Below, piece after piece: positions 23,809-34,739 of a DNA stretch of 64,000 nucleotides; positions within the stretch are counted from its first letter, which is position 1; the number at the start of each line of letters is the position of its first letter. The stretch is from Hexactinellida sp. DTS-2022 (lineage: Eukaryota > Porifera > Hexactinellida): positions 5,782,001-5,846,000 of the forward strand of contig JAPNXP010000012.1 in assembly GCA_028753945.1 (NCBI GenBank), read 5' to 3'. Position numbers and translations under genes: made by a program. The notes beneath the pieces were generated by a model that was given only the letters and a program-made list of their open reading frames with translations, made no database searches and was not told the DNA's origin.

Positions 23809-24295
23809 TCTGGTATAAATAACAATATTATTTGTGTATACATTTAATTGTGGGGTCTGTTAAATTTTAATTGTTTATATCTGCAAATCAAATGTTATAA
23901 GAAACTAATTAGAATAGGTATTAACTACTATTTATATCTAGAGCAAATATAATTGGTGGAAGGGTGTCAAGTTTCAACTGGCCAACTTAGTATGGTTAGT
24001 ACTGTAAGTACGCTACAATCTGACTAACTTTCTAAGTTAGAATAGTACGGTCTCAACCTGGCTAATATATAATCTGACCGATCTGGCCCAGAACTGTATA
24101 TTAGTATACGTAAATCCGAAAATATAAAACTATCGACTATGCCCCGGGCGCTATACCTAACTAGCATTGCTAACTAGTCCAGTTAGTTGATTGGGATAGT
24201 ATATAGGATAGTATACATAGGATACAATATATAGAATAAGGTATAGTATAAGGATAGGATATATAGGATATACTTTGTAGGATAGGATATATAAG
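23809..24295. other. intergenic with GGATA/TATAG-rich stretch before the NHL gene
   Basis: 24195-24293 is a degenerate run of 'ggatagtatata' units directly upstream of the next start codon and may serve as, or mask, its promoter. The rest is AT-rich with short repeats ('ctgactaactt', 'ctgaccgatct'). Confidence 0.5.
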
Positions 24296-25522
24296 ATGGC
24301 TGCTCGCTTGGCAGAAGAAACCGACATATTTGAGGAGATATCGGGTCAGATTTACAAGAGCTTCAACAAGCTAATTTCTCGCGTGAAGTCCCGCAGAGAC
24401 AAGCTGCTGGCTGAGCTCCAAATAATAAAACTAACTTTCGACAAGAAGAGGAGGGCCCAGCAGGATAATGTCACCGAGCTCCAGGAGATGAGACAGCAGA
24501 TTGAACAGATGGCCATCAAACAGAACTTCGCATTAACTGTACAGAAATCATCTGTAGACGAAATCGATATTAAAATAGAAACGTTAAAAACCACCTCTAC
24601 TCTACAGCCTAACCTAAAGTTCAGCTGTGATATCACTGCCCTGGTTAACCAGTTGAATGCACTAGGCTTGCTAGAAGATAGAACTACCCTAGATAGTATA
24701 GTGACCCCTGTTAACAAACTTAATCCTATTCGCGTTATTGGTAAGAAGGGGAAAGCTAAGGGCCAGTTTAACTGTCCACAAAGATTGCATATAGACACCA
24801 ATACGAACCTACTGTACGTAGCTGACTACTACAACAACAGAGTACAGATATTCAGTACAGAGGACTGGTCATACGTATTCGAATTCGCAACGGACAAACT
24901 CGTATACCCCAACTCCGTAGCAACCAGTAGGGAGTATTGCTATGTGACTTCTTACTCGTCGAATGCGATACTCCAGTTCAGTCATTCGGACCTGCATTTG
25001 ATTAAAACCGTGTTCGTAACCGGAGGAACATTTAAGAAGCTGGACGGTCCCTCCCACGTGGCCGTGAGTCCGGATAACGAGGTGTTAGTGGCGGATTGGA
25101 ACAACAATAGGGTCTGTGTGTTCGATAGGGAGCTTGCGTTTATGCGGGAGATAGGAACTGGGGTCCTTAGGGTGCCCAAACACATCGTATTCAGGGACGG
25201 GCTTACATACGTATTGGATGATAACGAGCGTAACTGTCTGCACGTGTTTAGTAGGGAGGGAGCTCTTGTGAACTCGTTTCTTCCCACAGGAGAAGGGAAG
25301 ATGTTTGCCACGCCCACTTCGTTCTGCTTTGACCAGAGGGGAGACCTTGTGGTGGCTGATTACGGACGTGACTCCCTTACGGTGCTATCGGGAGATAAGA
25401 CGGGAGGTGTGGTAGGGGAACAGCCGGGAACTGGGAACAGGAATGGGTTCTTCTGTGTGGCGCTATGCGGAGATAGACTGGTAGTCTCGTGTAGTGTTCT
25501 GAACTGTGTTAAGATACTCTAG
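24296..25522 (+). CDS. coiled-coil + NHL-repeat protein (TRIM-NHL-like, no RING or B-box)
   Basis: 408 aa, single exon. Residues ~15-125 form a long coiled coil (RRDKLLAELQIIKLTF ... VTELQEMRQQIEQMA). From ~145 on there is a six-bladed NHL propeller with repeated signatures: GQFNCPQRLHID..LLYVADYYNNRVQIF, VLVADWNNNRVCVF, LHVFSREGALVNSF and LVVADYGRDSLTVLS. This is the C-terminal half of TRIM2/3/32/71-type proteins, but RING and B-box zinc fingers are absent here and no upstream exon with them is visible (the previous gene ends at 23808). NHL domains bind RNA or protein; the partner is unknown. It may dimerise through the coiled coil as a scaffold or regulator. Confidence 0.88.
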   Translation: MAARLAEETDIFEEISGQIYKSFNKLISRVKSRRDKLLAELQIIKLTFDKKRRAQQDNVTELQEMRQQIEQMAIKQNFALTVQKSSVDEIDIKIETLKTTSTLQPNLKFSCDITALVNQLNALGLLEDRTTLDSIVTPVNKLNPIRVIGKKGKAKGQFNCPQRLHIDTNTNLLYVADYYNNRVQIFSTEDWSYVFEFATDKLVYPNSVATSREYCYVTSYSSNAILQFSHSDLHLIKTVFVTGGTFKKLDGPSHVAVSPDNEVLVADWNNNRVCVFDRELAFMREIGTGVLRVPKHIVFRDGLTYVLDDNERNCLHVFSREGALVNSFLPTGEGKMFATPTSFCFDQRGDLVVADYGRDSLTVLSGDKTGGVVGEQPGTGNRNGFFCVALCGDRLVVSCSVLNCVKIL

Positions 25523-26027
25523 CAACTGTGTTATATATTGTTTGATTGAGACTAGTATTCTGTTGATAAATTGTATTTATAATGTTATACTGTATTGATA
25601 CTGACTATTATAGTGTGCAGTTATAACTTGCTATACAGGAAAAACATGGGACCTTATACTTATTCTTATAGAGAGTTTGTTATAGGTTGATTGCCCACTA
25701 ATATTATGCACTCATTCCTATAAACTATACTGTATTATAACGGGACAGCTGAAATAATCTTGTCTTGTCAGGCCAGTTCAAATTAATATTCCTGAATAAT
25801 GTTATAACACAAACTTGTTATGTGCGCAACAAATCTATTTGGTTTCAGCTTACTAGCCGAGACGATATCTAGTGTCCTACTATCTAGTGTCCATATTGCA
25901 TGTTGCTATTATACTTGGGAGATAGGCTCTATAGATAATATAGTGCTATTTAGCTACTATCTTATATTGTATTGTATTGTATAATTTGTATAATTTTACT
26001 AATTCATAAAACATTGTATTTGATTCA
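25523..26027. other. intergenic, nothing recognised
   Basis: AT-rich sequence with tattg/tatag-rich runs just before the ADAM start (25965-26020). No ORF or known repeat is supported. Confidence 0.5.
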
Positions 26028-27291
26028 ATGTTCCGCTGCACACCATTCCTATTGCTCGTCTCGGTTGCCAGCCTGGCGGAGGCCCATTTGTCCAGAGAGG
26101 GGGTCCACGGGTTGGCGCGACAAACGGCTTCCAAATATAATATTGTTGCCGTCACTCAGCTAGAGGGCCACCGGTCTGTTGACACCCTCTCCACACACCA
26201 GGGGACAACAAGCTTACACAAGCTAAGTGCCACATTCCATCTGGGCATACGTAGCCATGACGACGCATCCAGGAATGTATCGGACTGGACGATAGACCTG
26301 GAACTGAATTTGGACCTGGTGGGGTCTCATTTCCGGTTTTACTCCGAGGGGGAGGGGACCACTGGGTACCAGCACTGCTACTACCATGGTTACATCAGGG
26401 GGCAGATGGAATCCCGAGTCTCTCTCTCGACGTGTGGACACGGGGTTAAGGGGTTCCTATTCGACGGACGGGACCTGTACCAGCTGGAGCACTATGGGAC
26501 AGAGGGGGAGCATTTCCTGTACCGCTCTGAGGACAGTTTGGGTGTCGGCGGCACCTGTGACGTGGGGGGGACCTCTGCTATGCCACACGGGGCTGAAGTG
26601 GGACAGAGTTTGTTACGGAGCAAGAGAGGTTAGTTAGTTAGTTAGTTAATATTAACTAATTGCATTCCTAAGTACCTCTTCCGTAGCTCAGGCCAACAAG
26701 TTCGTTGAGTTCTACCTGGTCATGGACAACGCGCACTTCAAGCTGACTGGTGCTAACACGAGCTACTCCAGACAGTACGCAATAGAGATTGCCAACCATA
26801 TGGACTTCATATACAGGTATAGGCAAGATGTAATACAGGCATTTGTAAATACGCTCCTAATCTGGTCTGATCCAATTTCATACGCATAAATCACAAATTA
26901 ATGTTACAGTGTATCGTACTATAGGTGAAAATTCAAAATTTTCGCCCTCCTATGTAATTACAATTTTCCAAAAAATAATACTCCCATAAGAAAGTATCCC
27001 GCTCCTGGATAATTCCTCGGTATAGGCTTATAAGGGGTTATTATTGGTTGGTTAGCTACGTGATCTGTTAGGTCGATTGGAATTCGCGTTGCGTTGGTTG
27101 GCGCTGAGGTTTGGAGCACGACAGACTTCATAGCAACCAATGCGGACTTAGATATTCTGCTGGAGAACTGGTTGAGATATCTACCCACACTTAAGAGCGA
27201 TAAAACGAGAGATGGGATCCTGTTCGACAACGCACACATAGTAACAGGTGTTGTTGTTGTTTTTGTTGATATTGGTGTTGTTGTTGTTGGT

Positions 27292-27345
<54 letters not shown>

Positions 27346-29902
27346 TATTGTTGTTGTGCAGGTCTCTCCAATTCCCAGTCTAACGTGATCGGGAAGGCCC
27401 CGCTTAACTCGATGTGTCTCTCCGGGTCGGGAGGTGTTAACAGAGACACATTCGGAAACCTGGCCACTGGCGTAGCGACCACACTGTGCCACGAGATGGG
27501 ACACAATCTGGGAATGAACCATGACGAGGGGCGCAGCTGCAATGACTGTCCAGATTCAAATAGAGTTAGTTTAACGCAACTTTATGTGCGTCTATATTAA
27601 CTCGCTCTCACCCGCATAAATTGCACATTTCCTACAATTCTATTGAGCTATCTCTCGATTAGAACCTAGAACCTACAAACTATATCTACACACACATTAT
27701 GATAGCATTATGTGTGTGGTTGCTAGTTACGTTACGCTGGTGTGTAGGGGTGTGTTATGAACGCGATTATCCGGAGCCCCTCCCCCTTCCGCTTCACCTC
27801 CTGCTCCTCCGAGGACCTGCACGCGGCGCTGAGCAGCGGGGTCGGCACCTGCATATACAATCCGCCCGCGCGGCTGTTCACAGACCCCGTCTGCGGGAAC
27901 GCCTTCGTGGAGGCGGGCGAGCAGTGCGACTGTGGGACGGAGCAGGAGTGTCCCCTTATAGATCCCTGCTGCCGGCCCGGGGCCTGTCAGCTGTTCCCCT
28001 GGGCGCAGTGCGGGAGCGGGGACTGCTGCAACAACTGCTCCTACAGCCCACCGGGCGACCTCTGTAGGGAGAAGACAGGTAGGCAGCCAAACACATATAT
28101 AGCGACAGTTCCATATAGCTAACAAGAGTTTAAACCGGGTTTTCTGACAATTTCTTTTCAGATAAAAATAATATGAAAAAACCGATGAAAAATAATGTAT
28201 AGCTTTTGGAATTTCTTACAAAGATTGTATCACTAGTTAGAATAAACTGATAAGTTAGAATAAACCGGTTTCGACTGTAATATCATTTCATAGTACAGTA
28301 AACAAGTCGGATATAACGAAATGGAGATTTCTCCCAGAGCACTAAATGACTCTGTATTAGCTATCTGCTGCTATTTATAGGCGACTGCGACATAGAGGAG
28401 AAGTGCACGGGGTCCGACAGCATGTGTCCGGACAACTTGTTCCGTCGCAACGGTCTGGCTTGTCTGTCGGGGGGAGAGCGCTCCTTCTGCTTCGAGGGGG
28501 CCTGCAAGACCCTCCTGGACCAGTGCCGCTATGTGTGGGGCACGCAGGCCAGCGTAGCGGCAGATATATGCTTCGATAATGTTAACATTAAAGGGAACCA
28601 GTATGGGTACTGTGGAATAGACGAGCAAGGTACGATATACACTCAGCTCCGCTTAATAGAGGCACCTCCGCTTATACAGTAGACTCCGCTTAATAGAGTC
28701 ACCTCGGGATCAGGTTACTTTGGCCCAATTAAGCGGAGAAATCTATTAACCGAGAATATTTAAGCCAAACTGTCATTCCGTCCTATAAATCCATTGAGAT
28801 TGTGACCCGATTAAGCGGATATATCTATTACCCGGTGTCTCTATTAACCGGAGTATACCGTATATGTGTACTACTAACGGCTACATTGATTGTCTGTCAG
28901 GTGCCTACTCCGCGTGTCTGCCTACCAATGTTAAGTGCGGGAAGCTCCATTGCGACACCCCGGTTAACTCCGCGCCAGTGCTCATCGGGGACTACACCAT
29001 AACCTACTACCAGTACACAGAGGCGCTATGCACGGCCATTAGCATCAGCATTAGCGATATGCCGGACCCGGGTCTGGTGCCTGACGGGACTCTCTGTGAC
29101 ACCGCAGCTATCTGTCTAATGGGAGTAAGTTATACGCATACGTTACAAGTTATACGTATACGTTACAAGTACACAGTACAGTATAATATGTCAGCACATT
29201 ACTTCCCATATTATAATCAACCTGTGTATAGCGGCACCTGTATATAATGGCCGTTTATTGACTCTCCCTTGTGTGGCTGTTATAAACAGAAACTACTGTA
29301 TAGAATAGATTATAGCAAGACTGCTCTGTTAACAAGTTACTGTATACTTTATCTTCACATTCCTATTCGCCTAGGTGTGCACTAACGTGAGTCAGCTCCC
29401 CTACACCCCGTGTCCGGTGGGTAGCAACGGCCTGGAATGCTCGGGCCTAGCAGAGTGCAGCAACACGGGAGTGTGCGTCGGTATGTCTGCGTCAGCTGGG
29501 GGCAGTGCCGCGGTTGCTGTTGTCAGCATCCTGGCGGTTCTCCTCCTGGGGGCCGCGGCCCTGGTAGCAGGCCTGCTGGTCGGATTCTGGCTCTACAGGA
29601 AGCGGAGAGAGAATAGGACCCCAGTCGCTAGCAAGCCAGCCTCTAGCGCTGGGCCCCGGGGGCGGGGCGGCTCTCTCACGGAGATTATAAGCACCAAGAT
29701 GAGCTCCCTCCCCAGGTACCATAACCTGGCCCCGCCCAAGGTGTCTGTGAACACCTCGCAGCCCCCGACCCCGGATAAACCGCCGCGGCCGCCTAACAAA
29801 CCCTCTGGGGACCCCAGGGGCCCGCCCCCCTCCCAGCCCCCGCCCAGAATGAAGCCCAGCAGGCCCGCCCCGCCCGCGGTCGATAGGAAGCCGCAGATGT
29901 GA
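26028..29902 (+). CDS. transmembrane ADAM metalloprotease-disintegrin
   Basis: Ectodomain sheddase of the reprolysin (M12B) family. CDS = 26028-26628, 26687-26816, 27072-27247, 27362-27564, 27748-28078, 28381-28629, 28901-29124, 29375-29902; 813 aa, in phase throughout. Signal peptide MFRCTPFLLLVSVASLAEA; pro-domain with a possible cysteine switch (GGTCDVGG); furin site RSKR (~196-199) at the pro/catalytic border. The catalytic domain (~200-410) holds the full zinc motif HEMGHNLGMNHD and the Met-turn CVMNA. The disintegrin domain starts at DPVCGNAFVEAGEQCDCG, with the loop CDIEEKC. Cys-rich and EGF-like segments follow, then a membrane span (AVAVVSILAVLLLGAAALVAG) and a ~95-residue Pro-rich tail with several PxxP SH3-type sites. 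All catalytic residues are present, so it should be an active protease. The vertebrate orthologue is not assigned. Confidence 0.96.
26826..27016. mobile_element. family H element, reverse copy
   Basis: In ADAM intron 2. It reads as the reverse complement of 41856-41986: 'ttgtaaatacgctcctaatc', 'tgatccaatttca', 'aaatcacaaattaatgttac', 'ttttcgccctcct', ending 'gctcctggataattcc'. Confidence 0.75.
27248..27361. repeat. (GTT)n intron of the ADAM gene
   Basis: The whole 114-bp intron 3 is a GTT trinucleotide run between donor and acceptor (acceptor TTGTGCAG at 27361). It is one of many GTT/AAC-rich introns in the window. Confidence 0.95.
28129..28860. mobile_element. MITE remnants in ADAM introns 5 and 6
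   Basis: 28129-28280 has ends TTAAACCGGGTTTTCTGAC and AATAAACCGGTTTCGACTG, as at 12612-12776. 28300-28350 matches the 'ggatataacgaaatggagattt' element near 19000. 28678-28860 is a ~180-bp element starting CAGTAGACTCCGCTTAATAG and ending CTATTAACCGGAGTATACC; its sister copy is at 47134-47303 and a short relative at 44459-44518. Exon 6 (28381-28629) lies between them. Confidence 0.7.
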
Positions 29903-30462
29903 ACTCTGCTATTCTGTAGTTAGTATTTGTACATATGGATTGTTGTTGTAAGGAGTAATATCAGTGCAATTATTGTTCTGACATGGACCCTCTGACAAGA
30001 TTAGTATGGCAGCTGTAGGAGACACTAGTTTCTATTGGTATAAGCTATAATCCTATTGGTCTAAGATATAATTCTATTTGTCTAAGCTATAATTCTATTG
30101 GTCTAAGATATAATTCTAAGCAATAATTCTATTGGTCGAGAGTAGACTGATTTCATATATAACGAATGGAAATAGGCAGATTGCATTTTTGTTTTTCTAA
30201 TTTGTTACTTTTATCAGGCGTGTCGGTAAGTTTATTTAATATTTCTTGTTTATAACTATTTTTTCAGTGTTTATACAAATTTGTTATGTAGTTTATTTTC
30301 AGTGTTTATACAAATTTGTTATGTAGTTTATGTTATTGGTTTGCTGAATTGTTTTCAAACAGGAATTAGTTTAATTAATTGTATTTGATTGATTTTAATG
30401 ATATACAAAGTGTACATGTTAGATTTGATATTAATATATTTTGTTTGTGTTTCTTTGGGAGT
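29903..30462. repeat. intergenic with two short tandem repeats
   Basis: 30030-30145 is a run of about four to five 24-27-bp units built on 'ctattggtctaagatataatt'. 30262-30330 contains a ~35-bp direct duplication ('cagtgtttatacaaatttgttatgtagttta'). No gene is supported. Confidence 0.75.
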
Positions 30463-30675
30463 TTATCTCACTATCATATTCGTGTTCCCATCTGGTGTGT
30501 GACTCATTCTGTACTGCACCACTATTCTCTGCATATCCAGGTCCCGGTTGTTTCTTCTCAGTCGCGCCTGCTGTCTGGTCAGCTGTTCCAGCCTCTGGTC
30601 CAGCTGGGCTATTCTCCGGGTGGCGGCCTCTAGTTGCGAGTGGATATAGTCTGTTGCACTTTCTGGAGTAGTCAT
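30463..30675 (-). CDS. small coiled-coil protein (hypothetical)
   Basis: 70 aa. The ORF is locally GC-richer than its AT-rich flanks, which favours real coding. The central part is a highly charged helix with heptad spacing (LEAATRRIAQLDQRLEQLTR), typical of a short coiled-coil subunit. No signal peptide is seen. I cannot name a family. It could be a complete micro-gene or the first exon of a longer gene, although no downstream exon is obvious before the ADAM 3' end. Confidence 0.45.
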   Translation of the reverse strand: MTTPESATDYIHSQLEAATRRIAQLDQRLEQLTRQQARLRRNNRDLDMQRIVVQYRMSHTPDGNTNMIVR

Positions 30676-31124
30676 CTTATGGCGGTTTTGTTAGTTACAC
30701 TGTCTCTTCCTTTCTGTATTTATATAACTCGGATTATGTGTCTAATTGCTCGTTGCGTAATACAGCAATGCTGAGAGCGCTTTTCAGTTTGAATTAGTCG
30801 TGGGTTAAGTCATATATAGTAGATATGTACTAATTATTAATTAAGTCATATATATCATGTGCTAATTATTAATTATTTATTATTTATACAACGACAGTTC
30901 CTTTCTAACTATTTAATAGCTTGCAATGCAATTTGCAAACAAGCTCCGAATTACCTAAGACTTACAATTATACATATGTGAACTGACTCCGTTTAATTAT
31001 ATGCACCACACAACTTACGTAATACTTATAGTTCCTATTTACACTATACAACGAACATATTACAAATCTACAATGCGGTTAGTTCCACTACAGTATCCAT
31101 TACATAGCCTAGAGAGCGCTCAGC
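30676..31124. other. AT-rich intergenic spacer
   Basis: Contains a duplicated 'agtcatatata..atgt..taattattaat' stretch (30810-30880). Nothing else is recognised. Confidence 0.5.
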
Positions 31125-34100
31125 TTATAGCTGGCCGTCCCTCTCTATCTCGTCTTTGTAAGTCTGCACGAAAGAGGCGACTGCCTTGTTGGGACGCAGG
31201 TCTCCCTTCGCCAGCTCCTTGTAGGAGAAGGGGTCGTAGTTCCTGCCGCTGTTGAGGTGCTCTAGGATACCGTGTTGGCTGTATGTCTCCCCCTGGGGGG
31301 TTATGACCGGGTCCACGAACAGCTGCAGCGTAAGGGGACACACCAGGTGCTTGGGGTAGCTAACCTGCACCTCCTGGTCGGTCCCCAGGAGCTCAATGCG
31401 CACGTCCCTCTTGGTCCTGAGCATGGCGTGTGTCTGGGTGTGGTCGCGGGCCTTCTGCAGGTACTGTGGCCGGTGGCAGCGCAGCTCGGTTGCCTTGAGG
31501 CTGTCCAGCGGGTCGTCTGGCTCCGCGTCGATCAGCAGTCCGAACACGTGGTTGAATATCTCCCCCACGCGCACCCCGGGGGCGTAGAACCGGTCCAGGA
31601 TCGTGTGGCAGATGCGGCCCGAGCTGTTGATGTTGCAGTGGTAGATAGGAGTTATGTACCGTATGTTGGGCGGCTTCCCTGGGTAGTCGTCCCCGAACTC
31701 AATGAAGAGTTCGAAGATGCCTCCGGAGTACGGGGTCTCCTCCGGACCCTCCATTATGATCCGCCAGAAGTCTATGCTCGCTTCGCAGGGGAACACCTCG
31801 AAGGCGGGGTGGGCGTGGCTCTGGTAGTAGGAGAGCTCCTGCAGGATCCGCTTCGTCACCTCGGTGTTGGTCTGTGTCTGCAGCTGTCTGTGAATGAGCG
31901 CGCGCGAGAGGCACTTCTGCGCGGTCTGCACCGGGAGACACAGCTTGTCCGGGAGGGCGTGCTGCACGCGGGTGTCCACCGGCTCTGCGGCCTCCCTCTC
32001 CAGGTCTATCTCCTCGCCTACGTCATAGGCGGGGGCCCTGTCCACGCGCGTCTTCATGGAGAGCATCGGCTCCTCCTCGAACACGGTGAGCAGCTCGCGG
32101 GTGTCGGCCGGCCGGAAGGAGAGCCCCCCTGTCGCCTTGGCGATGGCGTGTGTGGGCACTGCCTCCTGGCACAGGATCACGCAGTCTAGCGTTATTCCGT
32201 TCTGCAGGAGCAGCGCAGTGGCCACCTCTGCCGTTATGTTGGAGTTGTTGTCGAGTCCGTCTGTGAGACACAGCACCCGCCGGGACACGTGCGCGAACTC
32301 GGGATGCTCCGCCGCGAATGCGTTTAGCTGCTCCACTGCGAATATAATCGCGTTGTACACCGTGGTGCAACTTCCGGGCTGGAATGCGCGGAACTGACTG
32401 TTGAAAGCGCGGAAGTTCTCGGAGAGAGGGTACTCCAGTCTCGACGCTCTGTCGAATAGCGTCAGTCCTATCACGTGTTTGAGGTCGTAAGCAGTGCTGC
32501 GGTTGCAGAAGGCTTCGAATGCCTCCACGACCGAGTGGTACTTGGTCTTACCGTCCATGTAGGGGTGTGTCATGGACGCACTGGTGTCCAGAATGACCAT
32601 TATGATCTCCTCCGGTTCCCGGGTTATCGCCTGCAGCCCCCGACTCAGGACCTGGTTCAGCGTGCTCAGGCGTTTGAAGCAGCGCGGCGGATTCAGCTTG
32701 ATCTCTCTGTCGAGATCGTCCGCGTCGAATAGAACGGAGTTTCCGGTGTGCGCATGGAAGCACACGTAGGGGTTGTTGGCCTCTTTGGAGTTGTCGATGT
32801 AGACTCCGATGTGTCCCTCGTCCGTGGGGACCATGCAGGGCTTGAGGCAGTCGGGAGACTTGAGATTGAGCGGCGCCTGGACACACAGGGGCGGGTACTG
32901 GTTGCACCTCTTGGCCAGGTTCTTCCACTCCGCCGTGAGGTCGATCCCACAGGAGGGGCTTGGGACACACCTCCAAACTACTGCTTCGTTATTTATGAAG
33001 CACTTTATCATGCGCTTGTATGCGTACAGGTGCCTAACCATAGTTAGCTCAGTGGTTTCGTTGAGGCTCGATCTCTCCACGTGGTGGTCCACCCCATTCG
33101 CGTCTCGCACCACGACTGGGTCCGCCATGCGCTGCTGGGTCTCGCTGCAGACCAGAGAGAAGGTCTCGAAACGCTCCGTCTGTTGGTGCCCGGGGGTCGA
33201 GCTGCCGATGAAGTAGGTCCAGAATACATCCGAGTACTCGGTCACCTGCTCCGCCTGTATGGAGGGGGTGCCGGGCAGATGCAGCTTGGGGGTCTTCGGC
33301 CGGATTGTCTTGAATGTCTGTACGAGGCATTCCTGCAGGGCCACGCGATGCGGGAGTGCGAGCGTCTCTTTGGTGAAGAGGAGGTGCAGCGCGTGTATGA
33401 GGGGCGGGCAGCCCGAGATGCTCCGGAGGTGCCCCAGGGTGCGGAGGGCCGTGCCGTCCCGCTTCCGGTCTCCCTCGGACATCCAGTCGGACAGCGAGTA
33501 GAGCAGACAGAAGAAGAACGAGGCCCCGTAGGAGCTCTGCTCGCTGTGCCAAGTCGGCTTGCATTCTGGTATATTGAAATTCTTGTCTTTCCCCAGTCCC
33601 CAGAAGTGGCTGCTGGGTTTAAGCTCCAGTGCCACTTGGTTGGTTATGTTGAGGTCGCTGAGAACAGTGTCAGTCGAGCAGACGATGAGTGTCTCGTCTC
33701 TGTAGAGCGCTATCAGATGCCCAGGGATGCCAGTCATCTGCTGCAGCCGCCCGATCAGCTGGAAGTAGGTGGCGGTCGAGCAGTCGGTCTGGATTCCGCG
33801 AGGCTCCAGTCCGCAGGCCTTGCTCCTCACCAGGACGGTGTCTGTCCCTCTGCTCAGGGGCCCTGCGCTGTGGAACTTGGCAGCCTTCTCCGAGTAGCAC
33901 TTGAGACGCGGGACCGCGTACAGGAGGGGCGGGTGCGGGTACTCCTCGAGACACCAGTCGGACAGCTTGCTGATGTAGCAGAGGGGCGTGGTGGCCATAG
34001 GGTACCCCTCCCGCGTGTACAGCTCCACGGTGAGCTCGTCTCTGAGCTCCCTGCCCTCTGCCACGCATATCTGGTTAACCAGGTCGCAGTATAGCGTCTG

Positions 34101-34531
34101 GGTGGTGTTGAAGGGCCCGATGGTTTTAGTGTCCGGCGTCTGTGTTGTGAACAGCTTGTACTGTATGTCCAGTCGCTCTCGCTTGGCTTGCATCTTGTAA
34201 GCCTCGTCGCTTGCCTCGCCCGGGTCCGGACTCAGGGCGAGAGGCCTAGCGATTACCTTGAAAGCAATAGTAAATCTGCTTATTCTAACTAACGTATTAT
34301 ATTGCAAACTGAGGTTACCTTTCCAACGAATATTTCACTGAGCTTCCTGAGAAACCGCTTCCCCTCCAGCGTACTCATCCCTATATCTCCCGTCAGGATG
34401 TCCATATCCAGATCGACGAGGTCGTCCATCTTCCTAGCGCCGATCGCCTCGAACTTGTTGGCGTAGCTCAGCAGCTTCTGTGCCTCCAGAAAGTCGTTAA
34501 GAGCCATGTCCCCTCCGTCTTTGGTAGCCAT
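31125..34531 (-). CDS. SAM - vWA - E2 (UBC) - U-box fusion protein, copy A
   Basis: Predicted single-chain ubiquitin-conjugating plus ubiquitin-ligase protein. CDS = complement of 34319-34531 and 31125-34256, 62-bp phase-0 intron, 1114 aa. Residues ~5-68: SAM-like helical domain (LNDFLEAQKLLSYANKFEA ... GMSTLEGKRFLRKL). ~85-300: two stretches that may be ubiquitin-like folds; inference only. ~620-800: von Willebrand A domain with intact MIDAS DTSAS (Asp near 627) and LCLTDGLDNNS. ~865-1010: E2 fold with GPEETPYSGGIF, YPGKPPNIRYIT and HCNI, and the active-site cysteine at 954 in GRICHTIL. ~1035-1105: U-box (CPLTLQLFVDPVITPQGETYSQHGI). E2 and E3 in one chain could self-supply ubiquitin; vWA and SAM suggest recruitment and oligomerisation. 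The HPN motif reads HCN but keeps the Asn. An in-frame non-ATG extension upstream of the chosen start exists. Confidence 0.9.
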
Positions 34532-34739
34532 TTTGATTCTGTGAATAACTAATGCAGCTTTGGTTGTCTGGAACTGCATTTATCTCAGTATATGCGTTGC
34601 CTACTTATCAGTGAAATCCGATAGCATGAATTGCTGCATTCTGTAAGGGATATGGCTGGGGTATCGCCATAGGTGATCTCCTTTATCCTGCTGAGTATTA
34701 AGGAATATAACTGATCGAATCAACTAGTCTTATCAACTG
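34532..34739. promoter_or_regulatory. shared divergent promoter of the SAM-vWA-E2-U-box pair
   Basis: Only 208 bp separate the two start codons of the head-to-head paralogues, so both 5' UTRs and core promoters must lie here (unless one UTR is very short). AT-rich; no confident TATA box or binding site is named. Inference from gene order. Confidence 0.6.

Noticed and set aside
31272..34094. Long plus-strand open frames (305 and 337 codons) within the E2-U-box gene A
   Set aside because: Antisense shadows of a GC-rich coding exon; no recognisable domain, while the minus frame has E2, U-box and vWA motifs.
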